Assembly (NCBI GenBank): GCA_963724405.1
Contig: CAVRUQ010000011.1
Span: forward strand, 623,790 to 687,789
DNA: 64,000 nucleotides
Source of the DNA: CAVQBJ01 sp963724405
Lineage (GTDB): Bacteria; Actinomycetota; Thermoleophilia; Solirubrobacterales; Solirubrobacteraceae
Direction: 5' to 3'
Program-made: the position numbers and the translations under genes
Notes under the pieces: model-generated
What the model was told of the DNA's origin: nothing
Database searches by the model: none
Seen by the model: the letters and a program-made list of their open reading frames with translations, nothing else
Shown: positions 18,484 through 27,240 of the stretch, piece by piece
Layout of the letters: each line of letters opens with the position of its first letter
Position numbering within the stretch: position 1 is the stretch's first letter

Positions 18484-19725
18484 GTGGATCGGATTCGTGT
18501 GCTGCTTTCGGAGGGGTCGAGCTTGACCGCTCGGGAGGTGGTGACCTGTTTGGGGCCGGTCGGCTACCACCTGGAGGCGCTTGATCCCGCCCCGCTTTGT
18601 ATCGCCCGGTTCAGCCGCTGGATGCGCAGGATCCATCGCTGCCCTCCCTCTGGGGCAGATCCGCTCGGCTACTTGGAGACCGTCAAGCGAGTAGTCGCCG
18701 AACGCGGGATCGACGTGGTGTTGCCGACGCACGAGCAAGCCTGGCTGTTCGCCGCCGCCAAGCCTGAGCTATCGGGTCTGCCGATCGCTGTTGCGGACAC
18801 GGCGTCGTTTGACCGCGTGCAGAGCAAGGTCGAGTTCGCCCGACTGCTCGACGAAATCGGGCTCGCCCAACCGCGATGGCGGCTCGTCCACAGGAACAAC
18901 GATCTCGACGGTCTTTCGTTCCCCTACTGGCTCAAGACTGCTGTTAGCACCGCCGGCCGCGGCGTGCGGTTAGTGACCGATGAGCGCTCGCGTGCCGATG
19001 CTGAGCGCGAGCTGCTCGAGCGGGCCGGCGGGCCACTGATGGCGCAGGACCCAGCCGTCGGGCAGTACGGCCAGGTCCAAGGCCTGTTTGATCGCGGGCG
19101 TCTCGTGGCCGCTCACACCAGTGTGCAGACCGGGATCGGGATCGGCCCGAGCGCAGCGGCCCGCCTGAGCGTTGATCATCGGAGGCCACGCCGCGATATT
19201 GCGACGCTCGGCGAGGCGCTCACATGGCACGGAGGGCTGACGCTCGACTACCTCCACGAGCAGGGCGACCCGAGCTACATCGAGTGCAACCCACGGACGG
19301 TCGAGCCAGGCAACGCGACCGCGAGCGGGGTCAATATTCCGGACCTACAGGTCCGTCTCACGATTGGCGAGCCGCTCACACCCCCGCCGCGGACAGGTGC
19401 CGTGGGTGTTCGAACCCACGGCACGATCGCTCTCGTCCTCGGCGCGGCCGCATACGACGGCACTCGGCGAGCCATCACAGCACAACTCGCACGGGCGCTC
19501 GCACACCGCGGCTGCTACGACGCCAGCGCCGAGCAGCTCACTCCTGTCCTTCGGGATCCGCCGAGCGCGGCAGCGCTCGTGTTCGTCACTGCTCAGACAC
19601 TCGCGTCGCCCCGTCAAGCGACCGCGATAGCCCGCAAAGCAATCGGCCGCTACGCGATCACCCAGGAGACGATCGACACCCTCGCCGCGGCAACCGGAGC
19701 GTCACCAACCCGACGACGGGTATAG
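18484..19725 (+). CDS. ATP-grasp domain protein (carbamoyl-phosphate-synthase-like)
   Basis: The GTG at 18484 (GGGAGA upstream) begins VDRIRVLLSEGSSLTAREVV, a Rossmann-like preATP-grasp start; the longer open frame upstream is low-complexity and unlikely to be translated. The 413-aa product contains RVQSKVEFARLLDEIGLAQP, LKTAVSTAGRGVRLV (ATP-grasp lysine and glycine loop) and SYIECNPRTVEPGNA (metal-binding Glu/Asn). It probably ligates an acyl phosphate to an amine or thiol; substrate unknown. The C-terminal 130 residues are not recognised. No partner genes are adjacent. A perfect 11-bp hairpin lies within the coding sequence at about 19399-19426. Confidence 0.75.
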   Translation: MDRIRVLLSEGSSLTAREVVTCLGPVGYHLEALDPAPLCIARFSRWMRRIHRCPPSGADPLGYLETVKRVVAERGIDVVLPTHEQAWLFAAAKPELSGLPIAVADTASFDRVQSKVEFARLLDEIGLAQPRWRLVHRNNDLDGLSFPYWLKTAVSTAGRGVRLVTDERSRADAERELLERAGGPLMAQDPAVGQYGQVQGLFDRGRLVAAHTSVQTGIGIGPSAAARLSVDHRRPRRDIATLGEALTWHGGLTLDYLHEQGDPSYIECNPRTVEPGNATASGVNIPDLQVRLTIGEPLTPPPRTGAVGVRTHGTIALVLGAAAYDGTRRAITAQLARALAHRGCYDASAEQLTPVLRDPPSAAALVFVTAQTLASPRQATAIARKAIGRYAITQETIDTLAAATGASPTRRRV

Positions 19726-19852
19726 CTCAGCCGTTCCCGTTCCCGTTCGAGTACGAAGTCAGGTTCCCCTGGCGAGTCGCACGAGTCTCGCATCTCGCCA
19801 GCATCGGGGTGCGGCGCCGGCGCCGCGATGTCCGATGCAGCGTTTCCGCGTC

Positions 19853-21127
19853 CTAGCCGCTGGCCGCCCGGGCAGCGGCGGACGCTCGCCGCCCGTTGGC
19901 GACCTCGGCGCCGCTACCGTTGAGCGTCTCTTCCAGCCAGTCGAGGATGCGGGCGCAGGCGATCCGCTCCGCGCCGCTCTGGCAGTGTGCGTCGGCTCCC
20001 TCGACGGCGGTGAACTCAAGTAGCGTTTTCGGGCAGGTGAGGTGGTCGTAGAGCTCCTGTGGCTGACCGGGCAGGAACGTGTCGCCCGTTCCGGCGCAGA
20101 CGAGGGTGGGGCACTGGATCTTCTCCGCAACACCGTCACGCACGTTGTACTTCAGGTACTCGGCGGCGAAGGCGCGCGGCGTCGGCTGCCCGGTCACCCA
20201 CATGCCGTGGCTGAACGCCCAGGCCTGCGTCGGATCTGCGGCCGCCGCTTCGGCCAGCATGGCGTCCAGCTCGGGGTTCTCGGGCGCGTGCAGCTGCCGT
20301 TCGGCACTGTCGCGGTCACCCGGCCAGTGCGCGAGGACTGTGGCGCCCATGTCATAGACACCGTCCCAGGCGATGACGGCGGCCAAGCGGCGCTCGAACG
20401 CAGCGGCGCGTGGTGCCAACACACCACCCATGCTCACGCCCAGCAAGGCCACCCGCTGCGGATCGACCTCGGGTAGCTTCAGCGCGAAATCGAGCACCGG
20501 CGCGACCACGTTCTCCCAGTCCGGGCGGAACACCAGACCGTGGCGATGCAGCGTGCCCGGCTGTCCGGGGCCGTCGAAGGTGAGCACCGTGAAGCCACGT
20601 TCTGCGGCGGCCGCTGCCCCAAAGAAGTGCATCTCCTCGGCGCTGCCGTCGAATCCGTTGTGCGCGACGAGGGTGGGCGACGGGACGCCGGACGGGCCGC
20701 CGCGGTACACGTAGCCGGGAAGCGTCGTCCCCTCGAAGGGGATCTCGACCGGCTCGATGGCCGGCTCGAGCAATGCCGCAGTCTGCCCGAAGCACTCGAC
20801 CTGACGGTCATAGGCCCGCCGGATGCGTGGGTCATCCGGCTTGCCGTGCAGGAAGAACTCGGCGTTGCGGTAGTAGTTGGCCGCGCGCAGAAAGCCGTCC
20901 CGTCCACTGACGTTGTGCCCCCGGGCTAGCGCCGCTGCGGCCTCGGCGGCTACGCGGTCCGCGGTGGCGAGCCACTCGTCGTGCCAGCTGTCGTAATCGC
21001 GCGGCTTGATCTGCTCGACGGTCATCGCAACCTCGCCGAAGTCGCCACCGCCGTAGGCGACGTGACCGAAGCTGCGCAGCGTCTCAAACCAGAACTGCTC
21101 GTCGTCGGGGAAGTACACGGGCCGCAC
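19853..21127 (-). CDS. Alpha/beta hydrolase, dienelactone/DHPON-hydrolase-like
   Basis: A GTG start at 21127 follows AAGGGAG. The 424-aa protein has an alpha-helical N-terminal cap region (about residues 1-130), then an alpha/beta-hydrolase core with the nucleophile elbow GVSMGG (Ser), CPTLVCAGTGDTFLP (acid region) and GADAHCQSG (probable His). The long N-terminus resembles 2,6-dihydroxypseudooxynicotine hydrolase-like C-C bond hydrolases and FrsA-like esterases. Substrate unknown. It lies alone between the ATP-grasp gene and att core 1. Confidence 0.8.
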   Translation of the reverse strand: MRPVYFPDDEQFWFETLRSFGHVAYGGGDFGEVAMTVEQIKPRDYDSWHDEWLATADRVAAEAAAALARGHNVSGRDGFLRAANYYRNAEFFLHGKPDDPRIRRAYDRQVECFGQTAALLEPAIEPVEIPFEGTTLPGYVYRGGPSGVPSPTLVAHNGFDGSAEEMHFFGAAAAAERGFTVLTFDGPGQPGTLHRHGLVFRPDWENVVAPVLDFALKLPEVDPQRVALLGVSMGGVLAPRAAAFERRLAAVIAWDGVYDMGATVLAHWPGDRDSAERQLHAPENPELDAMLAEAAAADPTQAWAFSHGMWVTGQPTPRAFAAEYLKYNVRDGVAEKIQCPTLVCAGTGDTFLPGQPQELYDHLTCPKTLLEFTAVEGADAHCQSGAERIACARILDWLEETLNGSGAEVANGRRASAAARAASG

Positions 21128-21521
21128 GATGAAACTCCCTTCATCTTTCGCCTGGCACGACCACGAACCCGAGGCGACGTTAGACGCCCACGTGAGGGCG
21201 GTCGTCAGTACGCCGCCGCAGACTTCGCGTTGCCTTCCGCCAGGGGACCGAGTCGAAAGTACGACCGAGCCCTGCTCGGGCTCACATCGGTAGGTGCCAG
21301 CGGATGAGATCAGACTGGTCTGGCGGCGACCCGTGACACGGTCGCAACGAGCTCCGGGTTGAGGCTGATCTCGACCACGCCGTGCCCGCCTCCGATGCCC
21401 GCGCGATCACGAATGCGGGTCTCGACCCGCGCCTCGCGACGCACCTGCTCCTCGCCACGAGCGAGACTCGTCCCAGACCCTGGGATCGCGGCGACACCGT
21501 ACGAATACTGGACCTCCAGTT

Positions 21522-21547
21522 TGGTAGACGCGGCTGGTATACGCGGC
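21522..21547. repeat. Tandem 13-bp repeat (candidate arm-type integrase site), Gly att 1
   Basis: TGGTAGACGCGGC is followed directly by TGGTATACGCGGC (12/13 identical). It lies 76 bp beyond the 3' end of tRNA-Gly remnant 1, on the side where the other remnants also carry a tandem repeat. Confidence 0.55.
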
Positions 21548-21592
21548 CACCGAACGGCGGCACCGGTCCGGTCCGGGCAAAGAAAAAGGCAA

Positions 21593-21616
21593 AAAGGCCC
21601 GCCTTTGCGGGCCTTT
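21593..21616 (-). terminator. Intrinsic terminator of tRNA-Gly remnant 1
   Basis: AAAGGCCCGC / GCGGGCCTTT form a perfect 10-bp stem with a CTTT loop, continuing into TTTTT when read on the minus strand. It would terminate a tRNA-Gly reconstituted at this core. Confidence 0.75.
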
Positions 21617-21623
21617 CCTGTCA

Positions 21624-21665
21624 AGCGGATGGAGGGACTCGAACCCTCGACCTTCTGCATGGCAA
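21624..21665 (-). other. tRNA-Gly(GCC) 3' half, att core 1
   Basis: The minus strand reads TTGCCATGCAGAAGGTCGAG then the T arm and acceptor strand, i.e. from the GCC anticodon loop to the 3' end. Here the T stem is perfect (GAGGG/CCCTC). The 5' half (GCGGATG and D arm) is absent. First of four near-identical copies. Confidence 0.85.
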
Positions 21666-21701
21666 CAAGCCGCGTAGAACGAAACGTGCTACAGTGCGGG
21701 C

Positions 21702-21947
21702 GTGTCTCGATCGTTGCATGTTCGCCTTGATGACGCCTCCGCTGCTGCGTTGGAGGTGGTCCGGGCGTCCGGGCTGAGCGACTCGGAGGCCGTCCGCACC
21801 GCTCTGCTGGAAGCGGCGGCGCGCCGACGCGCGCGATCGGCCTTGCGTGAAGAGGTGTTGAGGCTTGCCGCCGACGAGGCCGACCGCGAGGAGATGCGGC
21901 TCATTCGCGAGCAGATGGCCGAGCTCGCACCCCCTGCCGCTTCATAG
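21702..21947 (+). CDS. Antitoxin, MazE/RHH type
   Basis: The GTG start gives an 81-aa protein. It begins SRSLHVRLDDASAAALEVVR with ASGLSDSEAVRTALLEAA, a ribbon-helix-helix-like strand plus two helices. A charged C-terminal helix (REEVLRLAADEADREEMRLI) follows and would wrap the toxin. Its stop is two bases before the PemK/MazF-like toxin, typical of a type II toxin-antitoxin operon with autoregulation. These are the only two genes between att cores 1 and 2. Confidence 0.8.
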   Translation: MSRSLHVRLDDASAAALEVVRASGLSDSEAVRTALLEAAARRRARSALREEVLRLAADEADREEMRLIREQMAELAPPAAS

Positions 21948-21949
21948 GC

Positions 21950-22267
21950 ATGGTTCGCGGCGAGGTCTTTCGTCTGCCGTCGCCCAGCAGCGCGCGTGGA
22001 CACGAACAGCGCGGGGCGCGGTACGCGGTCGTCGTGCAGGCCGACGAGTTTCTGCACCTCTCAACCACGATCGTGGCGCCAACCTCGACGAGTGCGCTAC
22101 CCGCGAGCTTTCGTCCGCCGATCATGCTCGCGGGCACCGAGACGCGCGTGCTCGTGGAGCAGACGACCGTAGTCGATCCGCAACGCCTCGGGCGGTCGGC
22201 GGGGAGGCTCGAGACCAAGGAGTTGCGAGCCGTGGACGAGGCCCTGGCGTTGGTCCTGGGACTGTAA
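21950..22267 (+). CDS. Type II toxin, PemK/MazF family endoribonuclease
   Basis: The 105-aa protein has the MazF/PemK barrel layout. RGEVFRLPSP is at the N-terminus with the basic residue that contacts RNA, QRGARYAVVVQAD is in place of the usual QxGxRPVVVVQ, VAPTSTSA is the conserved Thr/Ser strand, and the C-terminal EDLLALxRxLG-like part is replaced by RAVDEALALVLGL. It would cleave mRNA when free of the preceding antitoxin. Length and operon structure are normal, so it is probably functional and may stabilise the small island. Confidence 0.85.
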   Translation: MVRGEVFRLPSPSSARGHEQRGARYAVVVQADEFLHLSTTIVAPTSTSALPASFRPPIMLAGTETRVLVEQTTVVDPQRLGRSAGRLETKELRAVDEALALVLGL

Positions 22268-22902
22268 GCAGAGACTGGATCACGTCCGGGCCCCAACCCG
22301 TCCAGCAGGCCCGACATCAAACATGGTCGGGATCGCACGGCATGCCTGGCGCCGAGGTTCACAACGCGGTGGGCGTCACGGCCGCGGTTGCGGCGTGGTT
22401 AGCTGTACTTCCTCGCGCCCAGCGATCTCGAGTGTCGTCGCGAGATCGCGGGTTGCCACGCGGTCGACGATCCGCTGCGCGAGTGCGCGGGCCGGTAGCA
22501 CGGCGCCGACCCAGCCCGGCGCGACGACGCGGGTGTGGGTGCCCGGATTCCGTCGGGGCCCGCACGACCGACGTTCGCGGTCAGCACGCGCCCTCTCCCC
22601 GTTGCGCCGTCACCACGCGCCGCACCCTGACACGCTGGCGTACGACAATGTTTGTCAAGAACATCAGCGTACGTAAGCGCTGGTAGGCCAATCGGCAGCG
22701 TCGGTCAGGGCGGAGCCACCACGATCAGAACACGCGCGGTGACCCGCCTGAGAACACGCGGGACCGCTTCCGGGCGCTGCTCCACTCACTCGAGTGGCAG
22801 CCGAACCCGGCCGCCGCTCCGAAAGCGCTCGTCCACTCCTGGGCGGAGGCGGGCTCCCGCGGCCGAGCACGGTGCCGGCCCACACGCACCCGTTCGGCGA
22901 TG
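22268..22902. other. Gap after toxin gene, no gene assigned
   Basis: A minus-strand frame across about 22390-22560 contains GTHTRVVAPGWVGAVLPARA and similar, which might be an eroded coding end. Nothing is strong enough to name. The rest looks non-coding. Confidence 0.4.
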
Positions 22903-22928
22903 TCGTGACAAAATCTCGTGACAAAATC
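22903..22928. repeat. Perfect tandem 13-bp repeat (candidate arm site), Gly att 2
   Basis: TCGTGACAAAATC occurs twice without spacing, 62 bp beyond the 3' end of tRNA-Gly remnant 2. Same relative placement as the repeats at the other att cores. Confidence 0.65.
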
Positions 22929-22960
22929 GCCCGCCGTCCCACCCCGACAAAGCGAAATCC

Positions 22961-22985
22961 GAAATCCCGCCGGAGCGGGGATTTC
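22961..22985 (-). terminator. Hairpin downstream of tRNA-Gly remnant 2
   Basis: GAAATCCC pairs with GGGATTTC around a GC-rich loop, immediately beyond the 3' end of the tRNA remnant. Its sequence differs from the terminators at cores 1, 3 and 4. Confidence 0.55.
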
Positions 22986-22990
22986 GTGAG

Positions 22991-23032
22991 AGCGGATGAA
23001 GGGACTCGAACCCTCGACCTTCTGCATGGCAA
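22991..23032 (-). other. tRNA-Gly(GCC) 3' half, att core 2
   Basis: Same segment as core 1, with T stem GAGGG/CCCTT. The anticodon-loop boundary (TTGCC) is where similarity among copies ends. The 5' half is absent. Confidence 0.87.
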
Positions 23033-23140
23033 CCTGAACGGCCAGCAGCCCCGGTCGCAAAGCGACTCGCCTCTGGCGGGCATTCTTTCGGTTGCAGAAT
23101 CGCCGCGGTTAGTCTTCGCACCCCGAGCGACAATCGGGAC

Positions 23141-23950
23141 ATGACTGGAGCGTGTTCCGCCCTGCGGGAGGCCGGCTTCGTGTGGATCCCGTCGGCCTTC
23201 GCTACTCCTGCCGCGGCGTTTGCCAGGTCGAGGGAGCTGATCGAGGAGCGCACCACGTCGAACGGCGACGGTGCGCTGAGCGTGATCGGCGACTTCATTC
23301 TCCCGCCGCCCGATGGCGAAGCGAGCCGTGACTTCCAGACGCTCCACTTGGACTTGAGCATCCCGCTCCACCCCCAGCGCGATCAGGATGTGGCGCGGTA
23401 TACGGCGCTGTCCATCCCGCGATCCGCGGTCGGCGTGACGGCAGTAACGCGGTTGGTGCCGCTGGAAGCTCTCCTTGGTCAGCGCTGGTGGCCCGACCAG
23501 GCGACACTCCGCGGGAACCTAATTTCGTATGGCGAATCGCACGGGGCGTGGGACGACCAGGACGGGTACTCCGAGGGCAGCCTGGCGCGCGTTCTCGAGG
23601 GAGCCGCAGGTGCTTCGCAGCTGCCGAGCGTCAAGTCCAGCCCCGGCTTCCTCTGTGGGACGGAGTTCGACAACCTGGCCGCGGAGTTGACCTTCTTCGA
23701 GTGCCTGGACCTGGACGTTGCCGCCGTCCAGGTCGAGGTTCCCCTCCGGCCAGGCGACCTCCTCGTCTTCGACAACCTCGCCTTGGCACATGGGCGCCGG
23801 GGGAGCCGGAGGCCGGGCGAGTTGCACCAGCGCGTCTACGGGCACCGGTCTCTTTCTCCGGCGGCCCAGCGCGAGCTCCGCGACCGCTTCCTCGCCGTCT
23901 TCGGTGAACCTCAGCCGGCCCCGCCGCGTTCAGCGGTCCCCGCGCCGTAG
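23141..23950 (+). CDS. Putative Fe(II)/2-oxoglutarate-type oxygenase
   Basis: This 269-aa protein has features of a TauD/clavaminate-synthase-like double-stranded beta-helix. These are HLD (His69, Asp71) in DFQTLHLDLSIPL, a distal histidine (His217) in PGDLLVFDNLALAHGRRG, and a downstream arginine in ELHQRVYGHR for 2-oxoglutarate. I infer an iron-dependent hydroxylase; the substrate is unknown and overall identity to named families cannot be judged here. First gene after att core 2, so probably island cargo. Confidence 0.6.
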   Translation: MTGACSALREAGFVWIPSAFATPAAAFARSRELIEERTTSNGDGALSVIGDFILPPPDGEASRDFQTLHLDLSIPLHPQRDQDVARYTALSIPRSAVGVTAVTRLVPLEALLGQRWWPDQATLRGNLISYGESHGAWDDQDGYSEGSLARVLEGAAGASQLPSVKSSPGFLCGTEFDNLAAELTFFECLDLDVAAVQVEVPLRPGDLLVFDNLALAHGRRGSRRPGELHQRVYGHRSLSPAAQRELRDRFLAVFGEPQPAPPRSAVPAP

Positions 23951-24193
23951 GCGGCAAATGTTCGCGCTCGCGATCGAGCCCATGTATCCGCGCGATCCGG
24001 GTCTCATGGGCGTTGCCCAGGGGCGCGGGCGAGGAAAGGGAGGTTTGCCGACACCGCTCCTGACCGTTGGGAAGGGGCGTTCTCCTCGAGATGGTGTCGC
24101 TCCCCCGACGCGCTCGATGCAGAGGCCCGCGCAATCGCGCGAGGCGGATTCGAGCCGCCTGTCGGGGTGGATGCGGCAGCCCTGCGGGGGGCT

Positions 24194-24400
24194 TTAGAGC
24201 GTCCTGTGGTTTCCGCCGTCGATGACGATCTCAGTTTCCTGTGATGTAGCAGGCTGCGTCTGAGATGGGGAAGGCCGCCAGGGGCGCGACTTCGTCGTGG
24301 TCGCCTGGGCGGCCGAGTCGTACGCCGCCGATGGCGGCGAGGAGCTGTCATGGGCTTCTTGGCGGCTGATGCCGTGCTCGGTCTCGAACTGCGCGATCCG
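24194..24400 (-). pseudogene. Short-chain dehydrogenase, C-terminal remnant
   Basis: Reading the minus strand across two frameshifts gives ETEHGISRQEAHD, LLAAIGGVRLGRPGDHDEVA then PLAAFPISDAACYITG, and TEIVIDGGNHRTL, which is the classical SDR C-terminus (GRxGxxxEVA...ITGxxxxVDGG). The nucleotide-binding and catalytic parts are gone. It is a relic in front of the hydrolase operon. Confidence 0.6.
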
Positions 24401-24418
24401 CGGGGCTGCGGTCGCGCG

Positions 24419-24460
24419 AATCGCCGTGATCCGGTGACGCCTCCTCACCTGCCCGGCGGC
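24419..24460 (+). promoter_or_regulatory. Island motif, copy 1
   Basis: AATCGCCGTGATCCGGTGA, seven bases, then TCACCTG. The dyad GGTGA-N7-TCACC (24433-24449) is perfect in this copy. It lies about 150 bp before the hydrolase start at 24568. Confidence 0.5.
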
Positions 24461-24567
24461 AAGACTGATCGTCGCCGGCCTGCCAGCAGGAAATTTCAAC
24501 AGCGGGTTGACACCGGCGAGCGAGCCCGGAGCGCTGGCAAACCAACCCAACCGAATTGGAGATCCTC

Positions 24568-25479
24568 GTGAGCACGGAACAACAAGAGACACTCGACGCA
24601 ATCCTGCGACAGTCAGCCTTCCCCGCCGGCAGCGGTGTCGACGAGCAGCGGCGACTGCTGCGAGAGTTGCTATCGGCGCAGCCGCTGCCCGCCGACGTGA
24701 CCGTGACCGCAGCCACATTGGGCGCCGTCCCAACCGCGGAGATCACAGTCGCCGGAATCGAACAGCGCCACGTTGTTCTCTATTTCCACGGCGGCGTGTA
24801 TGTGATGTCGGACGCCTTCCTCGCCGCTGGCCTGGCGTCGCAGGTCGGCCGGCGGACGCGCGCCAAGGTCATCTCCGTCGACTACCGGCTCGCCCCCGAG
24901 CACCCGTATCCGGCAGCCGTTGACGACGCTCTCGCGGCGTATGAAGCTCTCCTGGACAACGGCATCGCCCCTTCGGACGTCGCGTTCGCGGGAGAGTCCG
25001 CGGGCGGCGGCCTCGCCATCGCCACCCTGGTCAACGCCCGCGACCACGGGCTGCCCCTGCCAGCCGCGGCGTTCGTCATGTCACCGTATGCCGACCTCAC
25101 CCTCGCCGGGGCGACCATGGAAACCAAGCGCGAGATCGACCCGCTGCTCAGCCGGGAAGCCCTCCAAGCCCGAGTCAACGACTACACGTCGGGTCAAGAC
25201 GCCGCGCTTGACCTCATCAGCCCCATCTTCGCCGACCTGTCCGGCCTGCCGCCCCTAATCATCCAGGCCGGAAGTCACGAGGTTCTCCTCGACGACGCCG
25301 TCCGCCTCGCGGGGCGAGCCGCCGCCGCCGACGTCGAGGTCACGCTCGACATCACGCCTCGGGTGCCGCACGTCTTCCAGGCCTATTCCCCGATCCTTGA
25401 CGAAGCGGCCGCGGCGCTGGACAGAGCCGGACTGCTGCTCTCGGCGCATCTCGCCAGTGCAGAACGCGTCACCGCATAG
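24568..25479 (+). CDS. Alpha/beta hydrolase, hormone-sensitive-lipase family
   Basis: GTG 24568 is chosen because GGAG lies six bases upstream. The protein (303 aa) has the HSL oxyanion motif in the shortened form FHGGVY (canonical HGGG), DYRLAPEHPYPAAVDDA, the nucleophile motif GESAGGG, and a C-terminal PRVPHVFQAY with the probable catalytic His; the acid lies in SHEVLLDDAV. It should hydrolyse carboxyl esters or small lactones in the cytoplasm. It is followed by an oxidoreductase and an SDR-like gene on the same strand, consistent with a small-molecule degradation unit. Confidence 0.87.
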   Translation: MSTEQQETLDAILRQSAFPAGSGVDEQRRLLRELLSAQPLPADVTVTAATLGAVPTAEITVAGIEQRHVVLYFHGGVYVMSDAFLAAGLASQVGRRTRAKVISVDYRLAPEHPYPAAVDDALAAYEALLDNGIAPSDVAFAGESAGGGLAIATLVNARDHGLPLPAAAFVMSPYADLTLAGATMETKREIDPLLSREALQARVNDYTSGQDAALDLISPIFADLSGLPPLIIQAGSHEVLLDDAVRLAGRAAAADVEVTLDITPRVPHVFQAYSPILDEAAAALDRAGLLLSAHLASAERVTA

Positions 25480-25536
25480 CGAGCGACGTGACACGGTTGT
25501 GTGCTCACTCATACCTGCCGACGGGGTGACGAGCTG

Positions 25537-26460
25537 ATGTCCAAGGCAGTCCGATTCGACGATTACGGTGGCCTGGAGGTCCTGGAGGTACGCGACGTGG
25601 CACGCCCGGAGCCCGGGCCCAACCAGGTGCTCGTGGCGGTCCGGGCCGCCGGCATCAATCCCGGCGAGGCGAAGATCCGTGCGGGCCTGGTCCGCGAGAT
25701 CTTCCCAGCGACCTTTCCCAGCGGCGAGGGTTCAGACCTTGCCGGCGTGGTCGAGGAGGTCGGCGCGGGCGTCCGGGGCGTAGCGGTGGGCGACGAGGTG
25801 ATCGGCTATACGAACAACCGCGCCAGCCACGCCGAGTACGTGCTCGTCGAGGCGGCCAACCTGACGGCGAAGCCTGCGGAGGTCCCGTGGGAGGTGGCGG
25901 GCGCGCTGTCCGTCGCAGGCGCGACAGGAGTCGCCACCGTGCGCGCCGTGGCCCCGACTGCGGGTGAGACGGTCGTGATCGCCGGGGCGGGTGGCGGCGT
26001 TGGTGTGTTCGCGGTCCAGCTCGCGGTCCGCACGGGCGCGCGCGTCATCGCGCTGGCCAGCGAGCGTCATCACGCATGGCTGCGCGAGCGCGGCGCGGTT
26101 CCCGTCGCGTACGGCGATGGCGTCGGTGAGCGGATCAGCGCGGCCGCCGACGAGAGGCCGGTGGCCGCGTTTATCGACCTCGTCGGGGGCGGCTACGTGG
26201 AGCTGGCACTCGAGCTCGGCATCGCCACGGACCGGATCGACACGATCGTCGACTTCCCCTCGATCGAGAAGTACGGCGTAAAGGGCGACGGCGGCGCGGC
26301 GGCGGCGGGCGCAGCGACCCTGGCCGAACTGGCCGAGGCGATCGCGGCGGGCGACCTCGTCGTCCCGATCCAGCGCACCTACCCGCTCGACGAGGTTCGC
26401 GCAGCGTTCACCGAGCTCGAGGCCGGTCACGTCGCTGGGAAGATCGTCCTGATCCCCTGA
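25537..26460 (+). CDS. NADP-dependent quinone oxidoreductase-like (MDR) protein
   Basis: ATG 25537 begins MSKAVRFDDYGGLEVLEVRD, the standard medium-chain reductase start. The 307-aa protein has the GroES-like N-terminal half (GEGSDLAGVVEEVGAGV) and a Rossmann half with VVIAGAGGGVGVFAVQLA for NADPH. No zinc-ligand cysteines are visible, so it belongs to the zinc-free quinone oxidoreductase branch. Expected to reduce quinones or enones. It lies 57 bases behind the hydrolase and 28 before the SDR-like gene. Confidence 0.88.
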   Translation: MSKAVRFDDYGGLEVLEVRDVARPEPGPNQVLVAVRAAGINPGEAKIRAGLVREIFPATFPSGEGSDLAGVVEEVGAGVRGVAVGDEVIGYTNNRASHAEYVLVEAANLTAKPAEVPWEVAGALSVAGATGVATVRAVAPTAGETVVIAGAGGGVGVFAVQLAVRTGARVIALASERHHAWLRERGAVPVAYGDGVGERISAAADERPVAAFIDLVGGGYVELALELGIATDRIDTIVDFPSIEKYGVKGDGGAAAAGAATLAELAEAIAAGDLVVPIQRTYPLDEVRAAFTELEAGHVAGKIVLIP

Positions 26461-26488
26461 ACGAACACCGACGGAATCGAGCGCTTCG

Positions 26489-27226
26489 ATGAGCGAGATG
26501 AAAAGTAGGCAGCGAACTGCGGTTGTGTTTGGAGCGCGCAATTTGGGTCGCGCGGTCATCGAGCTGCTGGTGAGCGACCGCTGGGCGGTGACGGGGGCAG
26601 CCCGGTCGCGGAGCACACTGGACAGCGTCAGCGCGGCCGGCGCACTCGCGCTGAAGGCCGACGTGACGGACCCCGCAAGCGTGCACGGCGTGCTGGAGCA
26701 GGCGGCCGCTGCTCACGGTGGAGTCGAGCTGGTGCTGAACGCGGCCGCCGCATACGGCGGCGAGCGCACCGGGCCCTTCGGTGGCGGCCCGATTGCCCAG
26801 GCCGACCTCGACGGCTTTGACTCGTGGGCAGCGGCGCCGGCCCGCGCGGCCTTCTCGTTCCTGTCTGCCAGCGGACGGTTCGCGGTCGCGCAGGACCGGC
26901 CAGCGACTCTGGTGCAGGTCACCGGCGGCTCGGCACGCCGCGCGATGCCGGGCCGCGGTCTGTGGGCGGCAGGATCGTTCGCCGTGCGAGCGATCACCAA
27001 CGCGGCCGCGCTCGAGCTGCGCCCCCACGGCATCCAGGTCACTCTGCTGATCGTCGACGCGGGCATCCAGCCCCTCGACGGGTCCACACGCCCCGGTGTC
27101 TCGCCGGAAGCGCTGGCCGACCCGCGCAGGATCGCCGATGCCGCTCTCTTCCTCGCCAACCAGGACGCGCGCTCCGCGACACACGAGCTCCAGCTCACTC
27201 CGCTCGCCGAGAACTGGACGCCCTGA
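26489..27226 (+). CDS. SDR-like protein with degenerate active site
   Basis: The 245-aa protein aligns with short-chain dehydrogenases: TAVVFGARNLGRAVIELL in the nucleotide-binding position, NAAAAYGG for the NAG strand, and LWAAGSFAVRAITNAAALE at the catalytic helix. The canonical TGxxxGxG is reduced to GARNLG, and the YxxxK pair is replaced (Trp/Phe at those places). The fold is likely kept but dehydrogenase activity is doubtful. The gene lies between the quinone oxidoreductase and the MFS pump. Confidence 0.75.
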   Translation: MSEMKSRQRTAVVFGARNLGRAVIELLVSDRWAVTGAARSRSTLDSVSAAGALALKADVTDPASVHGVLEQAAAAHGGVELVLNAAAAYGGERTGPFGGGPIAQADLDGFDSWAAAPARAAFSFLSASGRFAVAQDRPATLVQVTGGSARRAMPGRGLWAAGSFAVRAITNAAALELRPHGIQVTLLIVDAGIQPLDGSTRPGVSPEALADPRRIADAALFLANQDARSATHELQLTPLAENWTP

Positions 27227-27240
27227 ACCCCCGAGACGCG

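Noticed and set aside
21624..21665. Intact minus-strand tRNA-Gly gene
   Set aside because: T arm and acceptor 3' strand are perfect, but the sequence beyond the anticodon loop lacks the anticodon 5' stem, D arm and GCGGATG; the same holds for the other seven tRNA-like segments.
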